Assembly: GCA_964421595.1 (NCBI GenBank)
Contig: CAYQXY010000001.1
Span: forward strand, 124,001-188,000
Direction of reading: 5' to 3'
DNA: 64,000 nt
Source of the DNA: PXAP01 sp964421595
Lineage (GTDB): Bacteria > Bacteroidota > Bacteroidia > Bacteroidales > PUMT01
Below the pieces are notes generated by a model. The model was not told the DNA's origin and did not search any database. It worked only from the letters and a program-made list of their open reading frames with translations. Of this stretch, positions 1 through 8,150 are shown one piece after another. The translations under genes were made by a program, and so were the position numbers. Positions within the stretch are counted from its first letter, which is position 1. Each line of letters begins with the position of its first letter.

Positions 1-25
1 GGTTTTTATTAGTTTTAAAAGCCGT

Positions 26-289
26 TTATTTCTTCTTGTCCATATGCTTTTTATACCTGTTCATGAATTTGTCGACACGGCCTGCAGTATCAACAAGCTT
101 CATCTTGCCTGTATAAAATGGATGTGACGTATTGGAGATTTCAAGTTTATAAAGAGGGTACTCCTTACCATCTTCCAGCGTAATGGTTTCTTTAGTGGCA
201 GCAGTAGAACGTGAAATAAAATAATTTTCGTTCGACATATCTTTAAATACCACAAGACGGTAATTCTCCGGATGAATGTCTTTTTTCAT
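26..289 (-). CDS. rpmE2: 50S ribosomal protein L31 type B
   Basis: Structural protein of the large ribosomal subunit, 87 residues from the ATG at 287-289. It begins MKKDIHPENY and carries the SHPFYTGK stretch typical of L31 near residue 55-62. It has no CxxC pairs, so it is the zinc-free (C-minus, type B) form, which in other bacteria is the paralogue that does not need zinc. The open frame extends upstream to about 535 but that extension looks non-coding and includes the promoter, so the internal ATG is preferred. A good Bacteroidota promoter lies 57 bases upstream. Confidence 0.95.
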   Translation of the reverse strand: MKKDIHPENYRLVVFKDMSNENYFISRSTAATKETITLEDGKEYPLYKLEISNTSHPFYTGKMKLVDTAGRVDKFMNRYKKHMDKKK

Positions 290-615
290 ATCAAATATTT
301 TTCTCGGACTATATTTCTTTAACTTACAATTTAGTAATCGGATTGCAAAGATAACTCTTGTAATGAAATATGCAAAACATTTTAAGTCATAAGTATAATA
401 TTTTATATTATAACTTTTTATTATGCTGTGAAACAGGCGAAAAACAAAATACCTCTGGTTGAAATTCACCTCCTCCCCGGGTGATTTAACCGGACAAATT
501 GGTGCTATTATATTTACTGACAGAAAGTAACACATCCATATGACATGGTCGCCGGTGATGAATTACCCATGCCTTGTTCATTTCTGCTTTTTTATATACA
601 TGGTTCGGGGGAGAC
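290..615. other. Intergenic region upstream of rpmE2
   Basis: Apart from the rpmE2 promoter at 346-377 and its short AT-rich leader, nothing further is recognised. The right half is downstream of the class V aminotransferase and shows no clear terminator hairpin. Open frames here look like chance readings. Confidence 0.4.
346..377 (-). promoter_or_regulatory. Promoter of rpmE2 (TAnnTTTG type)
   Basis: On the minus strand the -7 element TATCTTTG (346-353) is preceded by TTTTG (373-377) with a 19-base spacer, which fits the Bacteroidota sigma-A consensus. Transcription would start near 339, giving a leader of about 50 bases before the ATG at 289. Confidence 0.55.
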
Positions 616-2130
616 TCATTTCAATTCAAACAATTCAGTCAACGCTTCCGGGTTTAACCCTCCAAAGTTATTGTGAACAAATTCATTCTTACGAAGTACA
701 TGGCTGTAACCCTTACTTAATATATCAATGTTTTCAACTACCTCCCTGATTGAATCAATTATGTATAAAGCCTCACCGTCAGTTGTTGTCGGATGAACCG
801 AAAGCCTTACCCAGCCAGGTTTGGCCGAAAGGTCACCGTGATTTATCATATCGGTAATCTCCTGTGATTTCTCGTGAGTAACCTCAAGCAGGAAATGGCC
901 ATAAGTTCCTGCACAGGCACAACCTCCGCGAACCTGAATGCCATATTTGTCATTCAGCAATTTCACGAAAAGGTTATAATGAATACCCGGATGGTAAAAG
1001 GAAAAAACTGCAAGCCGCGATTCAATATTGTCGGCGAGAATAACAATGCCTTCGATCGACCGAAGTCCTGAAAATATTATTTTTATCAATTCAGCCTCTC
1101 TTTGACTGATAAATGTTGTGTTCATGTTGTTTTTCAGCTCAATAGCCAGGGCTGTGCGTATTGCCTGTAAAAACCCAGGGGTGCCGCCGTCTTCACGCAC
1201 TTCGATATTGTCTACATATTTATATTTTCCCCATGGGTTTGTCCAGTCAACTGTCCCGCCTCCGGAGTCATCGGGAATCTCGCTGTTATAGAGGCTCACA
1301 TCAAATATCAGAACTCCCGAAGAACCAGGCCCTCCAAGAAACTTATGGGGGGAGAAATATATTGCATCAAGCTTCTCCAGCGGGTCTTCCGGGTGCATAT
1401 CAATATCAACATATGGTGCAGATGCAGCAAAATCGACAAAACAAACACCACCAAACTCGTGCATTATCCGGGCAAGTTCATAGTAAGGTGTGGTTATTCC
1501 GGTAACATTGGAACAAGCCGTAAATGCTCCGATCTTAAACTTCCTGTCACTGTATTTCTCAAGCTGAACCCTGAGAGACTCCGGGTCAACCATAAGATTT
1601 TCATCCGGTTCAATAATTACCACATCAGCAATTGTCTCATACCATGAGGTATGGTTGGAGTGATGCTCCATGTGTGTAATAAATACTACGGGGCGTTCTA
1701 TTTCTCTGAGACAGGTCTTGTTGTAAAGTTTTCCGCATCCCTTCAAACCGAGAATACGCTGAAGTTTATTCACAACTGAAGTCATACCACTCCCAGCAGT
1801 GATAATTATATCATCTGGTCCGGCATTAACATGCTGCTTAATCATTTGCTGTGCAAGGTGGTAGCAATGTGTTGTATGACATCCGGTGTAGCTTGTTTCC
1901 GTATGGGTATTACCAACAAACGGACCGAAAACAGAAACAATTTTATCTTCAACCGGTCTGTACAACCTTCCGCTGGCCACCCAGTCGGCATAGACAATTT
2001 TACGGGTTCCGAAAGGCGATTCAAATGTTGAATCAATCCCAATGATGTTCTGGCGGAATTTAGAAAAATAGTTTTCAAGCATTTGATAGTGGATCTTATT
2101 TAATAACCTTTGCAGCCTGAACGAGGGCAT
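616..2130 (-). CDS. Class V aminotransferase / cysteine desulfurase-like PLP enzyme
   Basis: A fold-type I PLP enzyme of the class V aminotransferase family, related to NifS/SufS cysteine desulfurases. Visible features are the HMEHHSN stretch, a VDFAASAPYVDIDMH segment, the PLP-lysine motif SPHKFLGG at about residue 263, and RGGCACAGTYG near residue 415, which sits where desulfurases carry their catalytic cysteine. The true substrate is unknown; family members of this size in Bacteroidota are not the housekeeping SufS. The start is uncertain: ATG at 2130 (504 residues) is used here, an upstream TTG at 2157 is also open, and ATG at 2082 (488 residues, MLENYFSKF) would also fit the family. It follows the flippase on the same strand. 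Confidence 0.85.
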   Translation of the reverse strand: MPSFRLQRLLNKIHYQMLENYFSKFRQNIIGIDSTFESPFGTRKIVYADWVASGRLYRPVEDKIVSVFGPFVGNTHTETSYTGCHTTHCYHLAQQMIKQHVNAGPDDIIITAGSGMTSVVNKLQRILGLKGCGKLYNKTCLREIERPVVFITHMEHHSNHTSWYETIADVVIIEPDENLMVDPESLRVQLEKYSDRKFKIGAFTACSNVTGITTPYYELARIMHEFGGVCFVDFAASAPYVDIDMHPEDPLEKLDAIYFSPHKFLGGPGSSGVLIFDVSLYNSEIPDDSGGGTVDWTNPWGKYKYVDNIEVREDGGTPGFLQAIRTALAIELKNNMNTTFISQREAELIKIIFSGLRSIEGIVILADNIESRLAVFSFYHPGIHYNLFVKLLNDKYGIQVRGGCACAGTYGHFLLEVTHEKSQEITDMINHGDLSAKPGWVRLSVHPTTTDGEALYIIDSIREVVENIDILSKGYSHVLRKNEFVHNNFGGLNPEALTELFELK

Positions 2131-2229
2131 GTAATTGTTTAATGCCCGGCGGAACAAAGGTAAATGACATTTTGGAGTAAATACATAACAAATAGCATGT
2201 TTTAATTCATTGGCAGGTCAATAATATTG

Positions 2230-3633
2230 TTAATGCAGCCTGATGATGCGATGATCGATCAGCATGAATATGACAATAATAAGGAAGGTATAAAGGAAGT
2301 AAACTCCAAGCGGAATATACTGCTGTGGACGGATCTTAAGTTTAAAGTAGTTATATGCAACAAGCACCATTTTCTCAACCAGGAAAACTATTGCCGTTGC
2401 CACTGCAACTCCCACGATTCCGTAAAACCTGATCAGGAAAAGACTTAGAGAGACATTAAGTATTATTTCAACCACAGACGCAACCAGAACGATTCTGGTT
2501 TTCTTAAGTCCAATGAGAATTGTCTGCGGAAAAACAAGCCGGCTGATAATCAGAAGAAGATATACCATAAAGACATCGGCACTCCGGGAAAATGTTTCAT
2601 TGAACATAGCTATATAGAGCACTTTGCTAAAGAAAAGCAGTGCGATTGAAACCGGAAACAGTACATGCATCAGTTTTGCTGACTTTTCTTTAATTGTCGC
2701 CAGTGCTGTATGCAATTTATCTCTCGTTGAGAATTCAGGCAGCATGGCATTGCTCAGTCCGTTAGCCATTAATATAACAAGTGGAAACTCCTTTGCGCCA
2801 AACCTGAAAAGAGCAAAATTCGCAGCATCATAAGAGGCAGTTATAATTATTCCGTCAATATATTGAGCCGAACCACTAAGAAGTGAACTTAATATCAGGG
2901 GCAATCCAAGAGACATATGCTCCTTCATGAAAGCAAATGATATTTTCAGCCGGGCATGCCTTTTTAATAAAATTCCAAGCCAGATCAATCTGACTACAGA
3001 TATTGCAATTAATCCCCAGATGGCAAATTCTACAGGATACCCTGAAACAACCGGTACGGTAACGATAACCAACTGTACGGCAAAGGTTAAAAATCCATAG
3101 ACTATCAGTTCTGCAGATTTGTTCTTGAGAAGATAAATGTATTCGATAAGGTGACCCGGATTACTGACCAGAATATAGACGAAAATCAGGTTCATAAAGG
3201 AAATATCCTTTACACCTTCGAACAGGTGGAACGCTCTCTGAAAAAGAAGACAGAAAATATATGCCAGGACGCTGAATGCCGATAGCAATACAAAAGCATT
3301 GAAAAGTTCAGGAGATTTTGATTTTTTATTTACTGCAAGCACCCTGAAGGTTTTGTTGCTGTTATAAAGCGGCAACAATGACTGGATAAGTCCGTTTACC
3401 CAAAAAAAACTTACAGCGCTGGCAATGAAAAGTGAAAGCTCGTAATATCCTATTTCTTCGACTGAAACCTGACTCTTTGTAAAAATGATACTTATTAACA
3501 GGAATGTGGTAAACCTCAAAATCTGAATAGTTTGCAAACTACCAATATTGGATATCTTATTAACCAGGCTCAAGATTTTAAGGATTGATTTTGCAAGCAA
3601 ATATAAAACAATAAATAAAGACAAAACAGTCAA
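2230..3633 (-). CDS. Polysaccharide flippase-like membrane protein (MOP superfamily)
   Basis: A strongly hydrophobic protein of 467 residues with about 12 predicted membrane segments, matching the Wzx/RfbX polysaccharide-flippase branch of the MOP superfamily. Such proteins flip lipid-linked sugar units, for O-antigen or exopolysaccharide, across the inner membrane. No glycosyltransferase lies beside it, so its substrate cannot be inferred from context. The only early starts in frame are TTG codons (3633, or further in near SLVNKI), so the N-terminus is uncertain. It is followed after 72-99 bases by the class V aminotransferase on the same strand. Confidence 0.75.
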   Translation of the reverse strand: MTVLSLFIVLYLLAKSILKILSLVNKISNIGSLQTIQILRFTTFLLISIIFTKSQVSVEEIGYYELSLFIASAVSFFWVNGLIQSLLPLYNSNKTFRVLAVNKKSKSPELFNAFVLLSAFSVLAYIFCLLFQRAFHLFEGVKDISFMNLIFVYILVSNPGHLIEYIYLLKNKSAELIVYGFLTFAVQLVIVTVPVVSGYPVEFAIWGLIAISVVRLIWLGILLKRHARLKISFAFMKEHMSLGLPLILSSLLSGSAQYIDGIIITASYDAANFALFRFGAKEFPLVILMANGLSNAMLPEFSTRDKLHTALATIKEKSAKLMHVLFPVSIALLFFSKVLYIAMFNETFSRSADVFMVYLLLIISRLVFPQTILIGLKKTRIVLVASVVEIILNVSLSLFLIRFYGIVGVAVATAIVFLVEKMVLVAYNYFKLKIRPQQYIPLGVYFLYTFLIIVIFMLIDHRIIRLH

Positions 3634-3653
3634 TGAAATTTTAAGTTTTCAGA

Positions 3654-3685
3654 TTGCGTATCTTCAAAAGAAATATTTATATTTG
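3654..3685 (+). promoter_or_regulatory. Promoter of tRNA-His
   Basis: The -33 element TTG (3654-3656) and the -7 element TATATTTG (3678-3685) are separated by 21 bases. The predicted start near 3692 is just before the tRNA, so the primary transcript would have an extremely short 5' leader. Confidence 0.55.
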
Positions 3686-3695
3686 CAGCATAAAT

Positions 3696-3773
3696 GGTGG
3701 TCGTAGCTCAGTTGGTTAGAGCGTCAGATTGTGGTTCTGAAAGTCGCCGGTTCGAATCCGGTCTTCCACCCCA
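3696..3773 (+). tRNA. tRNA-His (anticodon GTG)
   Basis: The cloverleaf folds with D stem gctc/gagc, anticodon stem tcaga/tctga around loop ttGTGgt, and T stem gccgg/ccggt. An extra G at 3696 (the G-1 of tRNA-His) faces discriminator C at 3770, and CCA is encoded at 3771-3773. Two acceptor-stem positions, T5-T68 and C6-T67, do not pair in the strand as given, which is unusual. It is followed by a terminator hairpin. Confidence 0.93.
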
Positions 3774-3785
3774 CCATTAACCATC

Positions 3786-3823
3786 AAAAAAGGCAATTAA
3801 CCTCACGGAAAATTGCCTTTTTT
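3786..3823. terminator. Bidirectional hairpin terminator
   Basis: The stem ggcaatt (3792-3798) pairs with aattgcc (3811-3817), flanked by an A run on the left and a T run on the right. It can therefore end transcription of tRNA-His on the plus strand and of the fasciclin gene on the minus strand. Confidence 0.75.
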
Positions 3824-3871
3824 ATTTATCTCCTGCTGTTGCAGTTATATATTACTCAGCTGTCACCGGTA

Positions 3872-4378
3872 TTACTCAGGCAGAACTACACCTTCAATTA
3901 CATGAATAATTCCATTGGTACCTTTTAGATCGGTGGCCGTAACAAATGCAGTATTGCCTGATTCATCAGTCAGTTTAACTTTCCCCATGTCAAGAGAGGC
4001 AGTTAGTTTTCCGCCGCTGACAGTAGTTAATTCTGCCTTGCCATTACCATCGCTGATTGCTGACATTACCGCAGCCGCATCAAGATTACCGCTGTATACA
4101 TGATAAGTCAGTATTTCAGCGAGCCGGGCCTTATTTTCAGGTTTCAGCAATTCCTCAACAGTACCTGCGGGCAATTTATCAAATGCCGCATTGGTTGGAG
4201 CAAACACCGTAAAAGGGCCACTGCCTTTAAGAGTTTCTACCAGACCAGCTGCTTTTACGGCAGCTACCAGAGTTGTATGGTCAGTCGATCCTGCTGCAAT
4301 ATCAACAACATCTTTTCCCTGACTGAAAGCACTCATTGTTGTAATGAATGCAATTAAAATAATTGATAATTTTCTCAT
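3872..4378 (-). CDS. Secreted fasciclin (FAS1) domain protein
   Basis: 168 residues with an N-terminal signal peptide (about residues 1-20, ending SAFSQ) and a single FAS1 domain. The H1-like motif FTVFAPTNAAFDKLP lies near residues 57-71, the LTYHVYSG segment near 90-97, and the C-terminal NGIIHVIEGVVLPE closes the domain. FAS1 domains mediate adhesion or act as extracellular binding modules; a precise role is not known for bacterial single-domain forms. The gene stands alone, facing the tRNA, with a shared terminator. Confidence 0.9.
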   Translation of the reverse strand: MRKLSIILIAFITTMSAFSQGKDVVDIAAGSTDHTTLVAAVKAAGLVETLKGSGPFTVFAPTNAAFDKLPAGTVEELLKPENKARLAEILTYHVYSGNLDAAAVMSAISDGNGKAELTTVSGGKLTASLDMGKVKLTDESGNTAFVTATDLKGTNGIIHVIEGVVLPE

Positions 4379-4833
4379 AATATTAATTGTTTTTTGTTTA
4401 ACGTTTTTAATTACTCCTTAAACATCACAAAAATTGATTTGTTCATTATATATAAAAACAAATAACATATTTTAATACATACAGTAAATAAAACAGCTGT
4501 AAAATGCTGTTTTTATGCCTTTTACACTTACATTAACTTGAGAGAAAATTTTCAACCAAATAGTTTTTCTAATAATTTTGCAATATAGAGTTTCTACCTA
4601 AAGATTTAACAAAATACAATTCAACTGAAATCTTCGAACCATTTCCACCGGAAGAAATCCGATCAAACCCATGATTACCTCCTCCTGTAGCAGTTAATGA
4701 TCAACATCAAAATATGCCAATGTTGAAATTGACTCAGCTTACCGGAATTGGCTCACCTGAACGGGATAAACATAACCAATAGTTTGTTGTTACTTCTTTA
4801 AAACCTATCTGTTATTTTTAAAACCTTAATAGT
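4379..4833. other. Intergenic region with an oxidoreductase remnant
   Basis: An AT-rich stretch that separates the divergent fasciclin and 4834 genes. It holds a short decayed piece of a Gfo/Idh/MocA oxidoreductase (4673-4738). No promoter with the full consensus was found for either flanking gene. Confidence 0.4.
4673..4738 (-). pseudogene. Decayed C-terminal fragment of a Gfo/Idh/MocA oxidoreductase
   Basis: These 66 bases align without gaps to 6724-6789 inside the intact oxidoreductase gene, with 53 of 66 identical. On the minus strand they read AESISTLAYFDVDH-stop-LLQEEV, against AESISAFEDFDADHLLVKEEV in the intact protein. The in-frame TAA and the lack of any flanking homology indicate a remnant of a paralogue, not a gene. 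Confidence 0.7.
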
Positions 4834-5346
4834 ATGGCAAAAACAAAGAAGCAAAAAAAAGCAGCCAACGTCATGACTGACGTTGCGATTAAAGATCTGA
4901 TGAGCGAATATCTGGATATTTGTAACCGTGCAATTGATAAAAATGCCGGTAATTTCTGGTATGAGAAGGCAATACAACTTAATAACGCCATCTGGGAAAA
5001 GCCCTATTTCCGTGTTTCAGTCTACGATAAGGACCCTGACAAAACACTGGAAGAGTTTATTGTTCATTTTAGCACCTATAATAACAGGCTAAGCCTTTCC
5101 CATTCAGTTAATGAAGTTGAGTTTTCCTGCAAATTCCCGTTAAGTTATATTGAAGATGTACTGACAAGGCCTGACTTCTACATTCAAAATCCATTGATGC
5201 TTGACTGGAAATGGTTTACTGACAGGGTAAGTACCGGATCACAGACGTTTTTTCAAAATAACAAATATCTTTCAATTGGTCTTGGTCTGATAACAGGAGC
5301 CTTGTTGACTCTATTCCTGGTTCGCAGGTCATCAAAAAGGGAATGA
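4834..5346 (+). CDS. Uncharacterised tail-anchored protein coupled to RtcB
   Basis: 170 residues, not recognised. The N-terminus is lysine-rich (KTKKQKKAA), the middle is soluble with many aromatic residues, and a single hydrophobic segment near residues 147-164 (IGLGLITGALLTLFLV) is followed by RRSSKRE, which fits a C-terminally anchored membrane protein facing the cytoplasm. Its stop codon overlaps the ATG of the following RtcB-type gene by four bases (ATGA), so the two are probably translationally coupled. No function can be assigned from sequence alone. Confidence 0.75.
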   Translation: MAKTKKQKKAANVMTDVAIKDLMSEYLDICNRAIDKNAGNFWYEKAIQLNNAIWEKPYFRVSVYDKDPDKTLEEFIVHFSTYNNRLSLSHSVNEVEFSCKFPLSYIEDVLTRPDFYIQNPLMLDWKWFTDRVSTGSQTFFQNNKYLSIGLGLITGALLTLFLVRRSSKRE

Positions 5347-6503
5347 TCAGGACAATTACAACAGAAAGGATTCCAATCAAGCTATGGCTTGATGACATAG
5401 AAGAAGGGGCTCTGCAGCAGGCCAGGGATATTGCAAACCTGCCGTTTTCCGCCTGTCATGTTGCCATTATGCCCGATGCTCACCAGGGTTTTGGAATGCC
5501 AATTGGCGGGGTCCTTGCCACAAGGGGATTTGTAATACCAAATGCAGTGGGAGTAGATATAGGCTGCGGTATGAGTGCCCTGAGAACTTCGCTTACGCAT
5601 GCGTCTCATTCCGAACTTGTGAAAATTACCGAAGAGATTAAAAGGATTATTCCGTCAGGATTCAGACATCACAAGAAACCTGTAAGTGAAGGATTACTGC
5701 CTTCCATTAGCAATAAGCTCCCTGTTGTGGAACGAGAATCCGGCAATTCAGCTTTTCAGCTGGGAACACTCGGCGGAGGGAATCATTTTATCGAACTGCA
5801 GAAAGGGTCTGACGGATATATATGGATAATGGTCCATTCCGGCAGCAGGAACCTTGGCAAGCAGGTGGCCGATCATTATTTCAGGGAAGCGGTGAAGCTC
5901 AATGAAAAGGAGTGGAAAAAAAACAAAATTCCCCGCGAGCTTGCCTCCCTCCCGGTCGATTCAGACATCGGTCAATTATACCTGAACGAGATGCAGTATT
6001 GTATCAACTTCGCCTTTGCCAGCAGAAGAAAGATGATAGATGTAATCTCAGAAATCATTACCGGACACTTCAGAAATATCGACTTTAATGATTTCATCAA
6101 TATTGCCCACAATTTTGCAAATACAGAAACCCATTTCGGCGAGAGGCTCATAATTCACCGGAAGGGGGCGACATCGGCCAAAAAAAATGAGCGATGCATT
6201 ATTCCCGGATCGCAGGGAACAAGCAGCTTTATTGCAACAGGAAAAGGTAACCCGGAAAGTTTCGAAAGCTGTTCACACGGAGCCGGAAGGGTAATGGGAA
6301 GGCGACAGGCCCGGAAACAGCTTGACCTTAAAAGGGAACGAAGACTTCTTGACGATAAAGGAATCATCCATAGCCTGTTAAGGCAAAACGACCTTGATGA
6401 GGCGACATCAGCATATAAGGATATTAACCTGGTGATGAAGCTCCAGGAAGACCTGGTTGACCTTGATACTGAACTGCAGCCGCTGGCGGTAGTAAAGGGA
6501 TGA
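5343..6503 (+). CDS. RtcB-family RNA ligase
   Basis: 386 residues of the RtcB family, which joins RNA 3'-phosphate or 2',3'-cyclic phosphate ends to 5'-OH ends using GTP and Mn2+. Motifs include VGVDIGCGM (metal-binding Asp and Cys) near residue 73, GGGNHF near 144, VHSGSRNLGK near 163, the NFANTETHFGER segment, and SHGAGR near 318, whose histidine corresponds to the GMP-accepting histidine of characterised RtcB. It is shorter than classical RtcB (about 400-480) but seems complete. It is probably in an operon with the small tail-anchored protein just upstream. RNA repair or tRNA splicing-type repair is the likely role, inferred from the family. Confidence 0.9.
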   Translation: MIRTITTERIPIKLWLDDIEEGALQQARDIANLPFSACHVAIMPDAHQGFGMPIGGVLATRGFVIPNAVGVDIGCGMSALRTSLTHASHSELVKITEEIKRIIPSGFRHHKKPVSEGLLPSISNKLPVVERESGNSAFQLGTLGGGNHFIELQKGSDGYIWIMVHSGSRNLGKQVADHYFREAVKLNEKEWKKNKIPRELASLPVDSDIGQLYLNEMQYCINFAFASRRKMIDVISEIITGHFRNIDFNDFINIAHNFANTETHFGERLIIHRKGATSAKKNERCIIPGSQGTSSFIATGKGNPESFESCSHGAGRVMGRRQARKQLDLKRERRLLDDKGIIHSLLRQNDLDEATSAYKDINLVMKLQEDLVDLDTELQPLAVVKG

Positions 6504-6645
6504 TGATCAAGAATAAAGAGAATCAGAAATTAGCAGGGAAAAAACTTCCCGGCATAAATGCAGCCTGAAAAGCTGAAAGTGATCCGGGAAATTTAATTAT
6601 GATTATCCAGAATAATAATTCACCTCACTCTTTGTGTAAAGAATG

Positions 6646-7845
6646 TTATTTTGCAGGTAAAAATTGCTGGGTAATTTTGCCGGACTTTTTCTCTTTAAGA
6701 ATTCTTTTTACAGATCCGTCGGGCATTACCTCCTCCTTTACAAGTAAATGATCGGCATCAAAATCTTCAAATGCAGAAATAGACTCAGCCTTTTCCATTC
6801 CTCTCCATACATCAAGGTTTACCGGCTCCCATTTTTTTGATTTGACTGAACGGTAACATGCGTCCATTATTTCATTCACCACATACCCGTCATAAAAAGT
6901 TTCTGTGCATGGCTCACCTTTTTCCAAGGCATCAAACATATCGGTAAACATATTTGTATAGCCCAGTTCATGTATCTCGTCGCTAACAGGGAAAACCCAC
7001 CCCTGGTTACTTTCGGCTTTCTCTGCCACATAACCCTTCTTCCCTCCGGCGGTAAACATCTCAATTCCTGTACGCAGAAAATTGTTGACCCATATTGTTC
7101 CCTCGGTACCCATTACCTCATCCCTGAGATCCATCCCACCACGGAACGACCAGCTTACTTCAAACTGCGCCATGGCACCTGAATCATATCTGACAAAACC
7201 AACTGCATTATCTTCAGCATCGATGGGTTTTACAAGAGTATCAGCCCAGCAGATAACCTCAACAGGACGCACATCTTTTCCGATATATGACCTTGAAATC
7301 TCTATGCAGTGGCAGCCCATATCCAGAAGTACTCCTCCCCCCGAAACTTCGCGGTTCCAGAACCAGTCAGAATGAGGACCTGGATGTGTCTCCCTGGACC
7401 TGGCCCAGATGACGCTACCTATTGCACCGTTTTTTACAGATTTAACAGATGTAAGGGTTTTGGGCGTATATACCAGATCTTCCATATATCCGTTAAAAAG
7501 TCCCGCTTTCTCCACCGCATCGAGCATGATTTTTGCTTCAGAGGCATTTCTTCCAAGGGGCTTGGTACACAGTACTGCTTTTTTGGCTTCAACAGCCATC
7601 AATACAGCTTCCAGGTGCAGATTGTTAGGCAGGGCAACGACAACAACATCTACCTCAGGATTGTTGACAGCTTTGTACATATCGGTTGTCCACTCAGGTA
7701 TACCATATTTTTTTGCAAAGGTGCTTCCCCTGGTTTCATCACGGGAATAAATAACCTGTACCTTATCTCTGCTGCGTTGTGCATGAATGGATTGAGTGTA
7801 GAAATCGCCTATAAATCCGGCGCCGAGCATAGCGATTTTAGCCAT
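6646..7845 (-). CDS. Gfo/Idh/MocA family NAD(P)-dependent oxidoreductase
   Basis: 399 residues. The N-terminal Rossmann fold begins MAKIAMLGAGFIGDF (GxGxxG at residues 8-13), the CTKPLGRN segment near 93-100 carries the lysine of the EKP-like motif, and GGGVLLDMGCHCIE near 168-182 supplies the GxxxDxGxH catalytic region. These enzymes oxidise or reduce sugars, inositols or related compounds; the substrate is unknown. No signal peptide is seen, so it is cytoplasmic. A decayed paralogous C-terminus sits 2 kb away at 4673-4738. The promoter region contains two inverted repeats. Confidence 0.88.
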   Translation of the reverse strand: MAKIAMLGAGFIGDFYTQSIHAQRSRDKVQVIYSRDETRGSTFAKKYGIPEWTTDMYKAVNNPEVDVVVVALPNNLHLEAVLMAVEAKKAVLCTKPLGRNASEAKIMLDAVEKAGLFNGYMEDLVYTPKTLTSVKSVKNGAIGSVIWARSRETHPGPHSDWFWNREVSGGGVLLDMGCHCIEISRSYIGKDVRPVEVICWADTLVKPIDAEDNAVGFVRYDSGAMAQFEVSWSFRGGMDLRDEVMGTEGTIWVNNFLRTGIEMFTAGGKKGYVAEKAESNQGWVFPVSDEIHELGYTNMFTDMFDALEKGEPCTETFYDGYVVNEIMDACYRSVKSKKWEPVNLDVWRGMEKAESISAFEDFDADHLLVKEEVMPDGSVKRILKEKKSGKITQQFLPAK

Positions 7846-7860
7846 AATTTTAAAGTTTTG

Positions 7861-7919
7861 GTTAACAGAAATAATTCAAGAAACTGTGTATTTCAGGAAT
7901 AGAAATGGAATCTGTTAAC
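7861..7919. repeat. Inverted repeat upstream of the oxidoreductase
   Basis: gttaacaga (7861-7869) and its exact complement tctgttaac (7911-7919) are separated by 41 bases, starting 15 bases upstream of the oxidoreductase start. The spacing could suit a pair of operator half-sites or a leader hairpin; which is unknown. Confidence 0.35.
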
Positions 7920-7998
7920 AAATGTACATGAATTTCCCATCAACTGAAAATTCAACAGGGATAAAGACATTGCATGGGTAATCGACCTTCAGGTCAAA

Positions 7999-8036
7999 TT
8001 TTTTTATCTGAAATTACACACAGACAGATAAAAAAA
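7999..8036. repeat. AT-rich 12-bp inverted repeat
   Basis: tttttttatctg (7999-8010) is perfectly complementary to cagataaaaaaa (8025-8036) across a 14-base loop. It lies between the oxidoreductase promoter region and the sigma-factor terminator. It could be a weak second terminator or an operator. Confidence 0.35.
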
Positions 8037-8063
8037 CAGGAGAATATCATCAAATTTCGCTAA

Positions 8064-8099
8064 TAAAAAAAAGCCGGGATCCCATTTAGAGATCCAGGC
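8064..8099 (-). terminator. Rho-independent terminator of rpoD
   Basis: On the minus strand gcctggatc pairs with gatcccggc (one mismatch) around a 9-base loop and is followed by a run of eight T. It lies about 50 bases after the rpoD stop codon. Confidence 0.75.
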
Positions 8100-8150
8100 C
8101 TGTTTTTTGGTTAATCCTCATTATTCAAACCTCGATAGAATAATCCAGGC

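Larger units (their letters stand above)
7846..8150. other. Intergenic region between oxidoreductase and rpoD
   Basis: Contains the two inverted repeats at 7861-7919 and 7999-8036 and the rpoD terminator at 8064-8099. No promoter with the full TAnnTTTG consensus was seen for the oxidoreductase, and no small gene. Confidence 0.4.

Noticed and set aside
290..535. N-terminal extension of ribosomal protein L31
   Set aside because: The extension contains the promoter and does not resemble L31; the family starts at MKKDIHPENY.
7309..7902. 197-codon open frame on the plus strand
   Set aside because: It is antisense to the well-supported oxidoreductase and has no family features.
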